Origin: UBA8941 sp963780545 | GTDB lineage: Archaea; Thermoproteota; Bathyarchaeia; TCS64 | Reading direction: 5' to 3' | Length of the DNA: 64,000 bases | Assembly (NCBI GenBank): GCA_963780545.1 | Contig: CAWACK010000013.1 | Coordinates: 104,134-168,133, forward strand | Shown: positions 1 to 8,448 of the stretch, in pieces | Layout: every line of letters begins with the position of its first letter | How positions within the stretch are numbered: position 1 is the first letter of the stretch | Translations under genes and position numbers: made by a program | The notes under the pieces: model-generated | What the model saw: the letters and a program-made list of their open reading frames with translations, nothing else | Told to the model about the DNA's origin: nothing | Databases searched by the model: none

Positions 1-487
1 CGAGGACCCTACCCGTGACCTTATATCCGACCCTCTCGTAGACGTGGATGGCGCGTTTGTTTTCCTCGAAGACCCCGAGTTCGACAACCTCCACCCCGAG
101 GCGTTTAGCCTGCCGCTCAACCTCGAGCATCATCTCCCTACCAATTCCACTATCCCTGTAGCCGTCGAGGATGCTGATCCCCAGGGTACCCAGATGAGCA
201 AGGTAGCCCATCCTGGGGGTAATCTCGCAGCTGCCCACGAGTCGATCGTCGACCTCAGCCACCACAACCACCATCTTGTCCCTCTCCACGGCGCTGAGGA
301 GCTGAGCCACCCAATCTATCTCCGAGTCGCGGTTCTGCTTCACATTCGTCATGATCATTGCCTTCTCCTCAACTAGACTGTTGATGAAGTGCAGGTAGTC
401 ATCCAGGTCACTCCACTTGGGGGCGCGGAGTGTGACGTCTCTTCCATCCCGCGCCGTGAATCTTCGATAAACGGTCCCTTCCCTCAT
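1..487 (-). CDS. GNAT-family N-acetyltransferase (3' end outside window)
   Basis: Reading the minus strand from ATG at 487 gives 162 codons, open to the window edge, so the C-terminus is missing. The product shows the GNAT acetyl-CoA-binding signature: a beta strand, then GYRDSGIGREM (residues 109-119), then a long helix, and a beta5-type segment (VVELGVFEENKRAIHVYERVGY) ending in the usual N-x-x-A-x-x-x-Y-E-x-x-G-Y pattern. Such enzymes move an acetyl group from acetyl-CoA to an amine; the substrate cannot be told from sequence. It is divergent from trmI, about 80-140 bp away depending on the trmI start. Confidence is high for the family, low for any specific role. Confidence 0.85.
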   Translation of the reverse strand, partial: MREGTVYRRFTARDGRDVTLRAPKWSDLDDYLHFINSLVEEKAMIMTNVKQNRDSEIDWVAQLLSAVERDKMVVVVAEVDDRLVGSCEITPRMGYLAHLGTLGISILDGYRDSGIGREMMLEVERQAKRLGVEVVELGVFEENKRAIHVYERVGYKVTGRVL

Positions 488-568
488 GATGCTCAGCAGA
501 AAATATGCCTAGCTGGGTTATAAGATCGGGGAAACTTCATCTTCGCTCAAGCGCCTCTACTTCCTCGA

Positions 569-1397
569 TTGAAAGCTCTACCACCCGGGGTGAAGGTTTT
601 ATTCCGCTCAGATCCATGTTTCGCCGTGAATACAATCGCAGAGGGCGATGACGTCCTCCTATACCTCGATAAGGAAAGGACATACCAGATAAGAGCCAAA
701 TCGGGTGAGCAGTTTCACACCCACAAGGGTTTCATCCTCCTCAGCGATATGATCGGAAAACCCTTCGGTTCAACCATCGCCAGCAGCCTCGGCGTCGAAT
801 TCTATGCACTCAGACCCCTCATCCGCGACAGGGTGCTGAAGACAGACAGGAGGACACAGGTCCTATACCCGAAGGACATAGGCTACATACTCTACCAGAT
901 AGGCATAGGCTCAGGCTCAACCATAGTGGAGGCGGGTACGGGAAGCGGGGCCCTGACGATCTCCCTCGCTAACGCTGTCAAGCCGGAGGGAAGAGTCTAC
1001 ACCTACGAGATCGACGAAAGGAGCCAGAGGATCGCCGCGGGAAACATCGACAGATCCAACCTAAAGCAATATCGTCGAGATGAAGCTCAGCGACATAACG
1101 GGTGGAATAGAGGAGAGAGACGTAGACGCCGTGGTACTAGACTTGGCGACCCCCTGGCTCGTGGTTGACCACGCCTGGCAAGCCCTCGCCGGAAGTGGAG
1201 TATTTCTTAGCTTCAGCCCAACGATCGAGCAGGTGATGAAGACCGTTTACGCGCTAGAGGCGAAGCCATTCATCGAGATAGAGACCGTTGAACTCATCCT
1301 CCGAAGGATCACGGTCGCCGAGAACAAGACGCGACCCGAGACACTCATGATCGGCCACTCCGGCTACCTCACAACCGCTCGCAAGATCCTACCCTAG
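569..1397 (+). pseudogene. trmI: tRNA (adenine-N1)-methyltransferase TrmI, interrupted by a frameshift
   Basis: Archaeal TrmI makes m1A in the T-loop of tRNA (positions 57/58) using SAM. The first frame carries the N-terminal beta domain (AEGDDVLLYLDKE), the conserved FHTHKGFI and LYPKDIGYILYQ blocks and the SAM-binding motif IVEAGTGSGALT. The second frame carries DAVVLDLATPW, the FSPTIEQVMKT block and the terminal GHSGYLTTARKI. The join lies at about 1060-1080 (…DRSNLKQ / NIVEMKLSDI) and needs a +1 shift; there is no long homopolymer there. The start is uncertain: GTG at 626 matches the usual TrmI N-terminus better than TTG at 569. Either a decayed gene or a one-base sequence error; TrmI is normally kept in archaea, which favours an error. 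Confidence 0.85.
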
Positions 1398-1431
1398 CCA
1401 ACTTAATTACACAACCACCCTCATCATAAAC

Positions 1432-2436
1432 ATGGATCTGGTTAAGCCGAGGCACCTCGAAAAGGGGGATACCCTACGCATCGTGGCGCCCGCCAGCAGC
1501 ATGGATACCCTCGATAAAGACGCGGTTAAGCGAGGCGTCGAGAACCTGGAGAGGCTCGGGCTCCGAGTAGAGGTCAGCCCAAACGCCTCCCACCACCACG
1601 GCCACGCCTCCGGCACTCCGCAGGAGAGGGCAACGGACCTCATGGACGCGTTCACCGACCCCAACGTAGACGCCATAATGACCGTATGGGGAGGCTGGAA
1701 CTCCAACGACGTAATCGGCAACCTCGACTACAGGGAGATACGCAGAAACGCGAAGGTCTTCATCGGCTACAGCGACATTACGATCCTCAACTTGGTGCTT
1801 CTCGAGTGGGCGAGACTCATAACCTTTCAGGGGCCAGCCTTCGTAACCTTCACCCACCCCCACCTGATGAACTGGGAGGTCGAGGAGTTCAAGCAGACGA
1901 TCATGTCAACCACCGCCACGAGGGAGATTCGTTCCGCCCCCACATACATCGACGACCCATACTTCTTCCTCCACGCCGACAAGCCCCCGCAGGAGATTGC
2001 CAATCCAGGCTGGTCAACCTATAGAGGAGGCACGGCGGAGGGGAGATTAATCGGCGGCCACCTCGGAACACTCCTCACCCTAGCGGGCACACCATTCTGG
2101 CCAAACCTCCACAGGAAAATACTACTAATAGAAGAGGACGAGGAAGGGGGACCAACGGGCAACATCGCCAGGAAATTCAGACACCTCGTGCAGACGGGGG
2201 CCCTAGACGATATCGAAGCCATACTGATAGGGCGAATCCCATCGACGGCAGGCCTCAAGAAGGATGACTCACTAGAAATGATCCTGGATGAAACGCTTGA
2301 GGGATACGAGTTCCCGGTGGTTTCAGGTTTTGACTTCGGTCACACGAACCCGATAACCACGATCCCGATCGGCGTGAAGGCGAAGCTAGATGCCGACGCT
2401 GGGAGGCTAGTTTTCCTCGAATCGGGCACAAAGTAG
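1432..2436 (+). CDS. Peptidase S66 family protein (LD-carboxypeptidase / MccF-like)
   Basis: A 334-residue protein of normal S66 length. It opens with RIVAPAS (residues 16-22), has the TVWGG turn, and places the catalytic serine in the nucleophile elbow IGYSDIT (Ser114). The later IEEDEEGG and FGHTNPITTIPIG segments carry the Glu and His of the Ser-Glu-His triad. Bacterial members cut muropeptides or inactivate microcin C. An archaeon without murein more likely uses it on imported peptides or peptide-nucleotide toxins, but that is inference. It lies 34 bp after trmI on the same strand. Confidence 0.88.
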   Translation: MDLVKPRHLEKGDTLRIVAPASSMDTLDKDAVKRGVENLERLGLRVEVSPNASHHHGHASGTPQERATDLMDAFTDPNVDAIMTVWGGWNSNDVIGNLDYREIRRNAKVFIGYSDITILNLVLLEWARLITFQGPAFVTFTHPHLMNWEVEEFKQTIMSTTATREIRSAPTYIDDPYFFLHADKPPQEIANPGWSTYRGGTAEGRLIGGHLGTLLTLAGTPFWPNLHRKILLIEEDEEGGPTGNIARKFRHLVQTGALDDIEAILIGRIPSTAGLKKDDSLEMILDETLEGYEFPVVSGFDFGHTNPITTIPIGVKAKLDADAGRLVFLESGTK

Positions 2437-2528
2437 ACGTCCCATTATTTCAGGACAATCCTATTAATTATAGTTACTCTCAACATATAAGAGAATAACC
2501 TTTTACGGTGTTATAATTATAGATATAA

Positions 2529-2647
2529 GGTGCCGTAGCCGCGGGCAATGGGCTTCCAAGGAACGGTAAGGCCGCTAACTCTCAATGCCCAGGAGGGAGG
2601 CCGCCCCAACGGTAACGCGGAACGACGTTCGACGCGGCGCGGCTCCT
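2529..2647. ncRNA. Candidate structured non-coding RNA (GC-rich island in AT-rich spacer)
   Basis: The spacer 2437-2978 is AT-rich except for this roughly 118-nt GC-rich block, which has no convincing reading frame. Complementary segments can close it: GCCGC (2538-2542) with GCGGC (2634-2638), backed by GTGCC (2530-2534) with GGCTC (2641-2645, one mismatch). Inside are GGGCAATG (2543-2550) with CAATGCCC (2583-2590, one A-A mismatch), and an alternative hairpin CGCG-GAAC-gac-GTTC-ga-CGCG (2616-2636). GC-rich islands with closing helices mark structured RNAs in AT-rich archaeal spacers. I do not recognise 5S rRNA, SRP RNA or RNase P consensus segments, so class and strand are open. Confidence 0.4.
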
Positions 2648-2978
2648 TACTTCTAAACCCCAATGACATACGGATAAAACCATCTCCCGCGACTCGAATG
2701 ACCGTTTAAGCTAATACACACTAAAGAAATTACAGGCAATTGATCAAAACATGTTAAAAATAGGGGGTTCTTCAACACAGCCCTAACTGTTCCCAATAAG
2801 AACATCTACCTCTAAAGATCACATCAATACCCACTCCCCAATTCCAACCAAGAGGCAAATCATGTACAATTAATTGGTGACAAAGAACCTAAATAGTATC
2901 GAGAACATTCCAGCGACCTCTCGATGAGAACTTGGATAAATCTAAAATCGAGATCAACGCATAGGATACCGAATCAGT

Positions 2979-4067
2979 TTGTTTGACAAAAAGTCACTGG
3001 AACTCATGAAAGAGATGATGGAGGCCTTCGGCCCATCAGGCTTCGAGAGAGAGGTTAACAGCCTCTTCAAGAAGCGTGTTTCGCCATACGCGGACGAGGT
3101 CATCCAAGACAAGCTTGGCTCCGTTGGATTCGTAGCGAAGGGTAGTAGCGATCGCCCCAGGGTACTCATCACGGGCCATACGGATGAGGTTGGCTTCATC
3201 GTCTCCTCAGTTACCGATGAGGGTTACCTAACCTTCAATCAGCTTGGTGGGTGGTTCGATCAGGTCCTCCTCGGCCAGCGCGTCGTAATAAGGGGAAGCA
3301 AGGGAGACATCCAAGGAATAATCGCATCGAAGCCACCCCACATCCTAACCGAGGAGGAGAGGAAGAAGGTTGTTGAAAAGAAGGACATGTTCATCGACGT
3401 AGGCGCCACCAGGAAACAAGAGGCAGAGGAGTGTGGGATCAGAGTCGGCGACCCAGTCGTACCATACAGTAGCTTCCAGCTCATCCAAGGCGGGAAAGTC
3501 GCCATGGGGAAAGCTTTCGACGACCGAATAGGCGCCTTCGCCTTCGCGGAGGCGCTTAAGAGGATTAAAGACCAGAAGATAACACACCCGAACACAGTTT
3601 ACGGCGTAGCCACCGTCCAGGAGGAGGTTGGACTGAGAGGAGCAACAACCATCGCCCACGTAGTCGATCCGGACGTCGCAATCATCCTTGAGGTAGACAT
3701 CGCTGGGGATGTACCCGGCATCAAGGCACAGGACGCACAGGCTAAGATGGGAAAAGGACCAAGCCTACTCACATTCGACGCGGGCATGATCCCAAACCAG
3801 CCCCTCAAGGAGTTCGTCATCGAGGTAGCGAAGCAGGCGCAGATCCCACTCCAACTAAGCCAGATGAAGGGAGGTAGGACCGACGGAGCCCCCATCCACC
3901 TCAGCAGGGCGGGCTGCCCCACAGTCGTCATAGGAGTCCCAACTAGGCACATACACAGCCACAGCGGGCTACTCAGCATCAAGGACACGGAGAACACCGT
4001 ACGCCTCCTCATCGAGGTCGTGAAGAAACTCGACGAGAAGACCGTCGAAGGTTTCACAGCCCTCTAA
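2979..4067 (+). CDS. M42-family aminopeptidase (TET-type glutamyl aminopeptidase-like)
   Basis: A 362-residue di-metal peptidase of normal M42 length, expected to trim free peptides in the cytoplasm as a large tetrahedral assembly. Visible metal ligands and catalytic residues are His67 (TGHTDEVG), Asp181 (KAFDDRIG), the Glu pair 215/216 (VQEEVGLRG), Asp240 (EVDIAGD) and a C-terminal HIHSHSG. AFGPSGFE near the N-terminus is the usual family opening. The start chosen is TTG at 2979; no ATG lies close upstream in frame. It probably acts downstream of the proteasome, whose alpha subunit is elsewhere in this window. Confidence 0.92.
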   Translation: MFDKKSLELMKEMMEAFGPSGFEREVNSLFKKRVSPYADEVIQDKLGSVGFVAKGSSDRPRVLITGHTDEVGFIVSSVTDEGYLTFNQLGGWFDQVLLGQRVVIRGSKGDIQGIIASKPPHILTEEERKKVVEKKDMFIDVGATRKQEAEECGIRVGDPVVPYSSFQLIQGGKVAMGKAFDDRIGAFAFAEALKRIKDQKITHPNTVYGVATVQEEVGLRGATTIAHVVDPDVAIILEVDIAGDVPGIKAQDAQAKMGKGPSLLTFDAGMIPNQPLKEFVIEVAKQAQIPLQLSQMKGGRTDGAPIHLSRAGCPTVVIGVPTRHIHSHSGLLSIKDTENTVRLLIEVVKKLDEKTVEGFTAL

Positions 4068-4106
4068 ACGGAATCCTGATACACATACATCCACACAGAT
4101 ATCCCG

Positions 4107-4907
4107 ATGAGCCCGATCGTTGTGAGGAATATCTCCGAAACAACCATAGACGATGTCTTCAGAGTCTGTAGCCACGGGAGACTAAACGACCCACTTCAGA
4201 AGAAAGGAATCGAGCTGAGACGCCGATGGCTCACCAATATGCTCTCTGACTATGGTCCCTGTGTTAAGATCGCGTACCTCGATGAGAGACCCGTAGCCCA
4301 AATTATGTACTACCCAGAGGATGCCGCGCCGTTTATCACCATGCCAAGGCCGGGCGTCGTCCTACTTCGATGTGTTTACAACCCTTTCCCTGAGGCACAA
4401 GGAAAAGGCGCAGCCAGCGCGCTCATCAAATCCCTTGTTAACGACTGCAAAAGTAAAGTCGGTTTTCTCGGGATGAAGGAGTGCAGCTTCATCGCTTCGG
4501 AGCCATTCAACACGGGTGAAGGAACGACCATGAAGGCGCTCTACGCTGGGAACGGATTCATACACAGAGGAGACGAGATGATGCTTGAGATCTCCGGAAG
4601 ATACCTCGAACCCAAGAGACCAAGATACAGCCCAATGGTGGAAGATTATGGAAAAGCTGTGACATTCTACGACCCTACATGCGAATACTCATACACCTTC
4701 GCCGTCAAGGTCAAAGATCTGCTACACGAAATCGCCCCAGATCTTCCGATAGAGCTGGTCGACAGGTGGGAGGATCCCGATAAATCGCGGAGAATGGGAA
4801 ACCATTTGCTCATAGTGAATTCTGTGACAATTGAGAGCAGTTGGCGCGAGAGGGATAGATTCGCCGATGAAGTCCTGAAGGCTACTAAGAAGGATAAACC
4901 CACATGA
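4107..4907 (+). CDS. GNAT acetyltransferase with YoaP-like C-terminal domain
   Basis: 266 residues. The N-terminal ~150 residues are GNAT-like: VVLLRCVYNP strand, then a Gln/Gly-rich acetyl-CoA loop (PEAQGKGAASALIKSL) and a GNGFIHRG motif. The remaining ~110 residues begin with a basic linker and carry DPTCEYSYTFA and a thioredoxin-like pattern ending in LLIVNSVTIE, resembling the YoaP domain found behind some acetyltransferases. Substrate is unknown. The stop overlaps the start of the HAD gene by four bases (ATGA), so the two are probably translated together. Confidence 0.75.
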   Translation: MSPIVVRNISETTIDDVFRVCSHGRLNDPLQKKGIELRRRWLTNMLSDYGPCVKIAYLDERPVAQIMYYPEDAAPFITMPRPGVVLLRCVYNPFPEAQGKGAASALIKSLVNDCKSKVGFLGMKECSFIASEPFNTGEGTTMKALYAGNGFIHRGDEMMLEISGRYLEPKRPRYSPMVEDYGKAVTFYDPTCEYSYTFAVKVKDLLHEIAPDLPIELVDRWEDPDKSRRMGNHLLIVNSVTIESSWRERDRFADEVLKATKKDKPT

Positions 4908-5527
4908 TAAGAGGCGCAATCTTTGATCTGGGTGGAGTCGTTGTCGAGTGGAGCAACTCGATAACTTACAAACAGATAGAGAAGAGGTATGGAATACCCG
5001 CCGTGGATTTCAAACGGATCGCCGAGGAAAAAATGCCGGAGGTTCAAACGGGCAGGATGCCAGAGGCAGGGTGGATGGAGGAGGTCTTCAGACACTTCGA
5101 CTTGGATAAACCCGACGGATACGCCGATGTTTGGGGAACTACATTCGAGGCAGCCAAATATAACGAAGTGGTCGTCAAGTTAATCAAAATACTAAGATCA
5201 AGGAATTACCTGGTTGCCGCACTGTCAAACCTTGAGTCTTCTCGTGCGAAGCGGCTCCGAGATAACGGCATAGGAGACATGTTTGATAAGATCATTTTTT
5301 CTTGTGAAGTGGGGTTGAAGAAGCCCGACCTACTACCGGGGTCGATTAATGATCTTAAGATCTATGAGTACACGTTGGATGTGCTCGGTTTGAAGGCCGA
5401 GGAGTGCATTTTCGTGGATGATAACCCTAACTGCATAGAGGCTGCAGTCAGGGTAGGTATCGACACTATTTTGTTCACGTGTGTGAGTCAATTAAAAAGG
5501 CGGCTCATAGAGAGGAAAATGTTGTAA
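4904..5527 (+). CDS. HAD-superfamily hydrolase (subfamily IA-like)
   Basis: 207 residues with all four HAD motifs. Motif I is IFDLGG with nucleophile Asp8; the usual second Asp is Gly, as in some HAD-IA enzymes. Motif II is ALSNLESS (Ser108), motif III the Lys in LKKPD (139-140), and motif IV is IFVDDNP (Asp172/173). An alpha-helical cap lies between motifs I and II. These enzymes hydrolyse phosphomonoesters; the substrate cannot be read from sequence. It is coupled to the upstream acetyltransferase by an ATGA overlap, which suggests a shared pathway. Confidence 0.88.
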   Translation: MIRGAIFDLGGVVVEWSNSITYKQIEKRYGIPAVDFKRIAEEKMPEVQTGRMPEAGWMEEVFRHFDLDKPDGYADVWGTTFEAAKYNEVVVKLIKILRSRNYLVAALSNLESSRAKRLRDNGIGDMFDKIIFSCEVGLKKPDLLPGSINDLKIYEYTLDVLGLKAEECIFVDDNPNCIEAAVRVGIDTILFTCVSQLKRRLIERKML

Positions 5528-5533
5528 ACAGTT

Positions 5534-6100
5534 TTATGGTATCGGGGAGGACCAACGCAGAATGTCTCTCACAGACTTGTTCACGTAGTCCCCACACCTC
5601 TGAGCGATGATGTCGGCCGTCAGAACGCCGTAGATTACGCTGCTCTTTACGACGGGGAGCCTCTTAATGCCTTTCTGTTGCATGAGCTCCGAAGCCTTAA
5701 TGAGGTCTTGGTCTGGGTCAACCGTTATGAGGGGCGTCGAAACAATCAACCTAAGCGCTACGTTCTTCGGATCCTTCTCGACGGCTAAGATTTTAGCGAC
5801 TAGATCCCACTCTGTGATGATACCGTAAGGCCTCCCTTTCTCGAGCACGATTACGTAGCCCTTCTTAGAGTCGTTAAGGGACTTCGAGGCTTCGACCACT
5901 GAGGCCTCGACCTCAATCGTTGGGAAATCCTTGTCCATGTAGTCTTTTACTCTGTAAGACATCCTGACATCGGGATGGGATAACTCGATCGGAGAATATA
6001 ACGCATTGCCCGAGTAATGGCGTGAGAAAAGTACATACTTCGCCTGCATACGCGACTTGACCCTCCCTTTGTTCATACTTAAAAGGCGAATAGCGTTCAC
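5534..6100 (-). CDS. CBS-domain pair protein
   Basis: The open frame is 188 codons, but the first ~46 residues look like untranslated leader; an internal ATG near 5962 (MSYRVKDYMDKDFPTIE) is a more natural CBS start. Two CBS motifs follow: one with GYVIVLEKGRPYGIITEWDL, another with LPVVKSSVIYGVLTADII. CBS pairs bind adenosine nucleotides and regulate partners. The gene overlaps the end of the upstream HTH-CBS gene by four bases, so the two are likely one transcript and may form a mixed sensor. Confidence 0.8.
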   Translation of the reverse strand: MNAIRLLSMNKGRVKSRMQAKYVLFSRHYSGNALYSPIELSHPDVRMSYRVKDYMDKDFPTIEVEASVVEASKSLNDSKKGYVIVLEKGRPYGIITEWDLVAKILAVEKDPKNVALRLIVSTPLITVDPDQDLIKASELMQQKGIKRLPVVKSSVIYGVLTADIIAQRCGDYVNKSVRDILRWSSPIP

Positions 6101-6735
6101 CGTCGTGAACCGTTTTCAGGTAGAAGCTTAAGCATATCAGCTCTAGTAATTATTCCTTTAACATCCCCAAGATCGTCAGTGAGGAGAACAGCATAGAAGT
6201 GCAACAACAGCTGAGAAACCACGCCTAGCTTCGAATCAATAGGGCAGTCAGCTATCCCCTCGACCACACCCGCCTCCCTAATCCTAACACGATTAAAATC
6301 GGCGAGGGAATCAAACTTCACGTCGGATGAAGGAATCATTCTCCTAAGAATACTAAGATCCGTGACTACTCCCCTCCACCTCCCATCCTCACGACCCTTC
6401 ACAGGAACCTGAGTGAATCCCATCTCCAGCATCCTAGCCGCAACTTCACCCACAGTAGCGTCATCGTAAACCCACACCAGCTTATCGGTGACGGCTAGGT
6501 CTCGTGCCCTACCATTCCATGGGATCAGGGTCCTCTTCATCAGAAGATACTCCACTATTCGCTGGGCCTCATCATATCTGAAGCCCCTCTCATCCTGGAG
6601 GGCCCTCGAGATCAGTGACTGACTGATACCGAGTCTAAAATCTAGTTCACGTTGTGAGACTCCAAGCTCAGCCTGCTTCTCCTTGATCAACTGAGCGAGT
6701 TTAGCTTCGGGGATTAGAGGAATTAATTCATCCAA
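6097..6735 (-). CDS. XRE-type HTH transcription factor with CBS pair
   Basis: 212 residues. Residues ~12-70 form a lambda-repressor-type helix-turn-helix (LGVSQRELDFRLGISQSLISRAL), and residues ~78-205 a CBS pair (TVGEVAARMLEMGFTQVPVKG; GVVTDLSILR; AVLLTDDLGDVKGIITRADML). This HTH-CBS arrangement is a known archaeal regulator architecture in which nucleotide binding to CBS is thought to control DNA binding. It is divergent from the thioredoxin-like gene at 6772 and translationally coupled to the CBS protein downstream, so it may control both. Confidence 0.85.
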   Translation of the reverse strand: MDELIPLIPEAKLAQLIKEKQAELGVSQRELDFRLGISQSLISRALQDERGFRYDEAQRIVEYLLMKRTLIPWNGRARDLAVTDKLVWVYDDATVGEVAARMLEMGFTQVPVKGREDGRWRGVVTDLSILRRMIPSSDVKFDSLADFNRVRIREAGVVEGIADCPIDSKLGVVSQLLLHFYAVLLTDDLGDVKGIITRADMLKLLPENGSRR

Positions 6736-6771
6736 AACTTACCACAATGATGTGTATCTGAATCACCATAT

Positions 6772-7110
6772 ATGAATATGATGCTCTTGTTACTCAATGT
6801 TGAGGTGAAAACTATGAGTGACGGAATGAAATGTCGTATAAGTAAACCAGGGGACTCAAAGAAGGTTACCGTCTACACAGCCAAGTGGTGTGGAGCCTGC
6901 AAGAGTCAGGTACCTAGAATACAGGAGTTAGCCCAGTCGGGCGGCTTCACCGTTGAGCTGATCGACGTCGATAGCGAAGACCCTGAAACTAAGAGAAGGG
7001 CCGAGCATGTTCGATTTGTGCCGCACATCGAGTATCTTGGGTCAGAGATCAGCTTCGGGGAGTTCTTGGACATAATTAGAGGGTTTGAAGGGGCTGAGGT
7101 TGGTGAATAG
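6772..7110 (+). CDS. Thioredoxin/glutaredoxin-like protein with CGAC active site
   Basis: 112 residues as drawn; ATG at 6814 (MSDGMKCRIS) is a likelier start because the first 14 residues are outside the fold. The redox site is YTAKWCGACKSQ (Cys40 and Cys43 in the longer numbering), followed by the thioredoxin helix and strand (VELIDVDSED) and a VRFVPHIEYLG segment in the cis-Pro region. It should reduce disulfides in the cytoplasm. The next gene starts inside its 3' end, so the two probably form an operon. Confidence 0.8.
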   Translation: MNMMLLLLNVEVKTMSDGMKCRISKPGDSKKVTVYTAKWCGACKSQVPRIQELAQSGGFTVELIDVDSEDPETKRRAEHVRFVPHIEYLGSEISFGEFLDIIRGFEGAEVGE

Positions 7111-7471
7111 GTTTGAGTTGCTGCTCGATGTCCTCGAGGAAAACGGTTTCCCTGATATTAGGTCCGAGATTCGAGAGAAAGAGGAGGAGCTGAATATGGG
7201 CTCTACCCTCAGGGGGATTCTAACGGCTGAGGAGGTTGAGGTGGTCAAGAAGACACTCAAAGAGTTCAAGGTCCCCTCCCCTACTGGTTGGGCGAATGCA
7301 TTGTGGGTTCACGCGATACGTGAAGACATCAAGAATTTCTCGGAAGAGAAAGTATACGACTATATAGAGCTGTGTAATCTAAGCTGCACTCTTCGAGAGG
7401 CTGGCTTAGTTGACTCAGGCATATGGAGAAAGATAGATGAGGCAAAAGATAGAATAGAGAAGTATTCTTAG
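7085..7471 (+). CDS. Conserved-looking hypothetical protein
   Basis: Not recognised. The frame opens at TTG 7085, but GTG at 7103 with GAGGT just upstream is the better start and leaves about 122 residues. It is all-helical in appearance, charged, with no Cys or His cluster, signal peptide or membrane segment. It overlaps the thioredoxin-like gene by a few codons and probably shares its transcript. Codon usage looks like its neighbours. Confidence 0.6.
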   Translation: MKGLRLVNRFELLLDVLEENGFPDIRSEIREKEEELNMGSTLRGILTAEEVEVVKKTLKEFKVPSPTGWANALWVHAIREDIKNFSEEKVYDYIELCNLSCTLREAGLVDSGIWRKIDEAKDRIEKYS

Positions 7472-7665
7472 TAAAGTGAGTACACTCCACTTTGATAAAC
7501 GGTTAACATAATAAAATTGCTTATAAGATGTCAAATGCTCGCGTGTTATGATAAATGTAAAAACAATAAGTAAACACATGGTATATGATATAATGTAAAG
7601 GCAGCGAAAACGTTTATTCTAATAAACAAGGTCTCAAATTCATATGTTTCATCATTTTATAAAGG

Positions 7666-7748
7666 CGCCGGGGGAGGGATTTGAACCCTCGCGAGCAAGG
7701 CTCACGGACTTAGCAGGCCCGCTCCCTACCAGGCTAGGAGACCCCAGC
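7666..7748 (-). tRNA. tRNA-Ser (anticodon GCU)
   Basis: On the minus strand the acceptor stem GCTGGGG (7742-7748) pairs with CCCCGGC, the anticodon loop is CTGCTAA giving anticodon GCU, there is a long class II variable arm (GTGAGCCTTGCTC) and a T-loop GGTTCAAATCC. The discriminator is G, as in serine tRNAs. The 3' CCA is not fully encoded (CC then T), so CCA addition is needed. No intron is seen in the 83-nt span. Confidence 0.93.
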
Positions 7749-7774
7749 ACACGTACCTATATTCGAAGGGTACC

Positions 7775-7785
7775 GCTTTAAAAGC
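7775..7785 (-). promoter_or_regulatory. Archaeal TATA box for tRNA-Ser
   Basis: The palindromic GCTTTTAAAGC lies with its centre about 32 bp upstream of the tRNA 5' end, the expected TATA-box distance for an archaeal promoter. Confidence 0.6.
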
Positions 7786-7868
7786 AGACCCTCCTGCCAT
7801 TTTAAGGCTTTCTAGGGTACGCGCGCATCTGGAAAAAATTTAATGTTGGAAATGGAAGAGGTCTCCAT

Positions 7869-8444
7869 ATGGAGAACCCACCTTCCGTAACCATCCCTCT
7901 ACACAAGCCAGGGTTGATGGAGATGACTTCCTACCTTGTCCAAGGGTTGGTTGTAAGCGTCGCCATTTCGTACTTTGTAGAGACCTTTGCCAAGGACTAT
8001 GTAGCAACCGTGATCCCGGGAGCCCTAGGATACATCATTCTAGTCGCGGGTGTCGCGCCCCTCATAGAGGAATTCATGAAGGTCTTCCCACTCATGAACA
8101 GGCACGCGGAGACAGAGAGGTCTATAATTAAACTAGGCTTCCTCTCAGGCTTGGGCTTCGGAATAGCGGAGTTCATAGTCTACGTGGGTTTCCTTAACGC
8201 ACCAATAGCAGTCAGGTTCCCTGAGATGTTCTTCCACGCGGCTATTACATCCGTCGTCGCCTACGGCGTTGCGAAACATCAATTCATGAAGTTTTATCTT
8301 CTAGCCGTCTTACTCCACTTCTTCAATAACATCCTAACATTCTTCGGCAATCTATGGTTGATCGGTGGTGTCGCAGTGATCGTAGCGTCTTATTATCTTG
8401 CCTGGGACTCTTACAGTAAGAGCTCCGACTCATTTCTAGAATAG
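7869..8444 (+). CDS. PrsW/CPBP-like intramembrane protease
   Basis: 191 residues with about six hydrophobic segments. The family signatures are visible: PLIEEFMKVFP (EExxK motif), GLGFGIAEFIVY (GxxFGxxE motif), FFHAAITS and LLHFFNN, which place Glu and His residues in the membrane as in PrsW/CPBP glutamic proteases. Target is unknown; bacterial PrsW cleaves an anti-sigma factor, which archaea lack. A purine-rich leader ending GAAGAGGTCT precedes ATG 7869. It stands alone between tRNA-Ser and the convergent rpiA. Confidence 0.82.
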   Translation: MENPPSVTIPLHKPGLMEMTSYLVQGLVVSVAISYFVETFAKDYVATVIPGALGYIILVAGVAPLIEEFMKVFPLMNRHAETERSIIKLGFLSGLGFGIAEFIVYVGFLNAPIAVRFPEMFFHAAITSVVAYGVAKHQFMKFYLLAVLLHFFNNILTFFGNLWLIGGVAVIVASYYLAWDSYSKSSDSFLE

Positions 8445-8448
8445 TATC

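Noticed and set aside
44..376. Plus-strand ORF with Met start in the first 400 bp
   Set aside because: It is the antisense shadow of the acetyltransferase; the minus-strand product has a clear GNAT motif and the plus product has none.
2529..2647. 5S rRNA, SRP RNA or RNase P RNA
   Set aside because: The known conserved blocks of these RNAs are not found in the segment on either strand.
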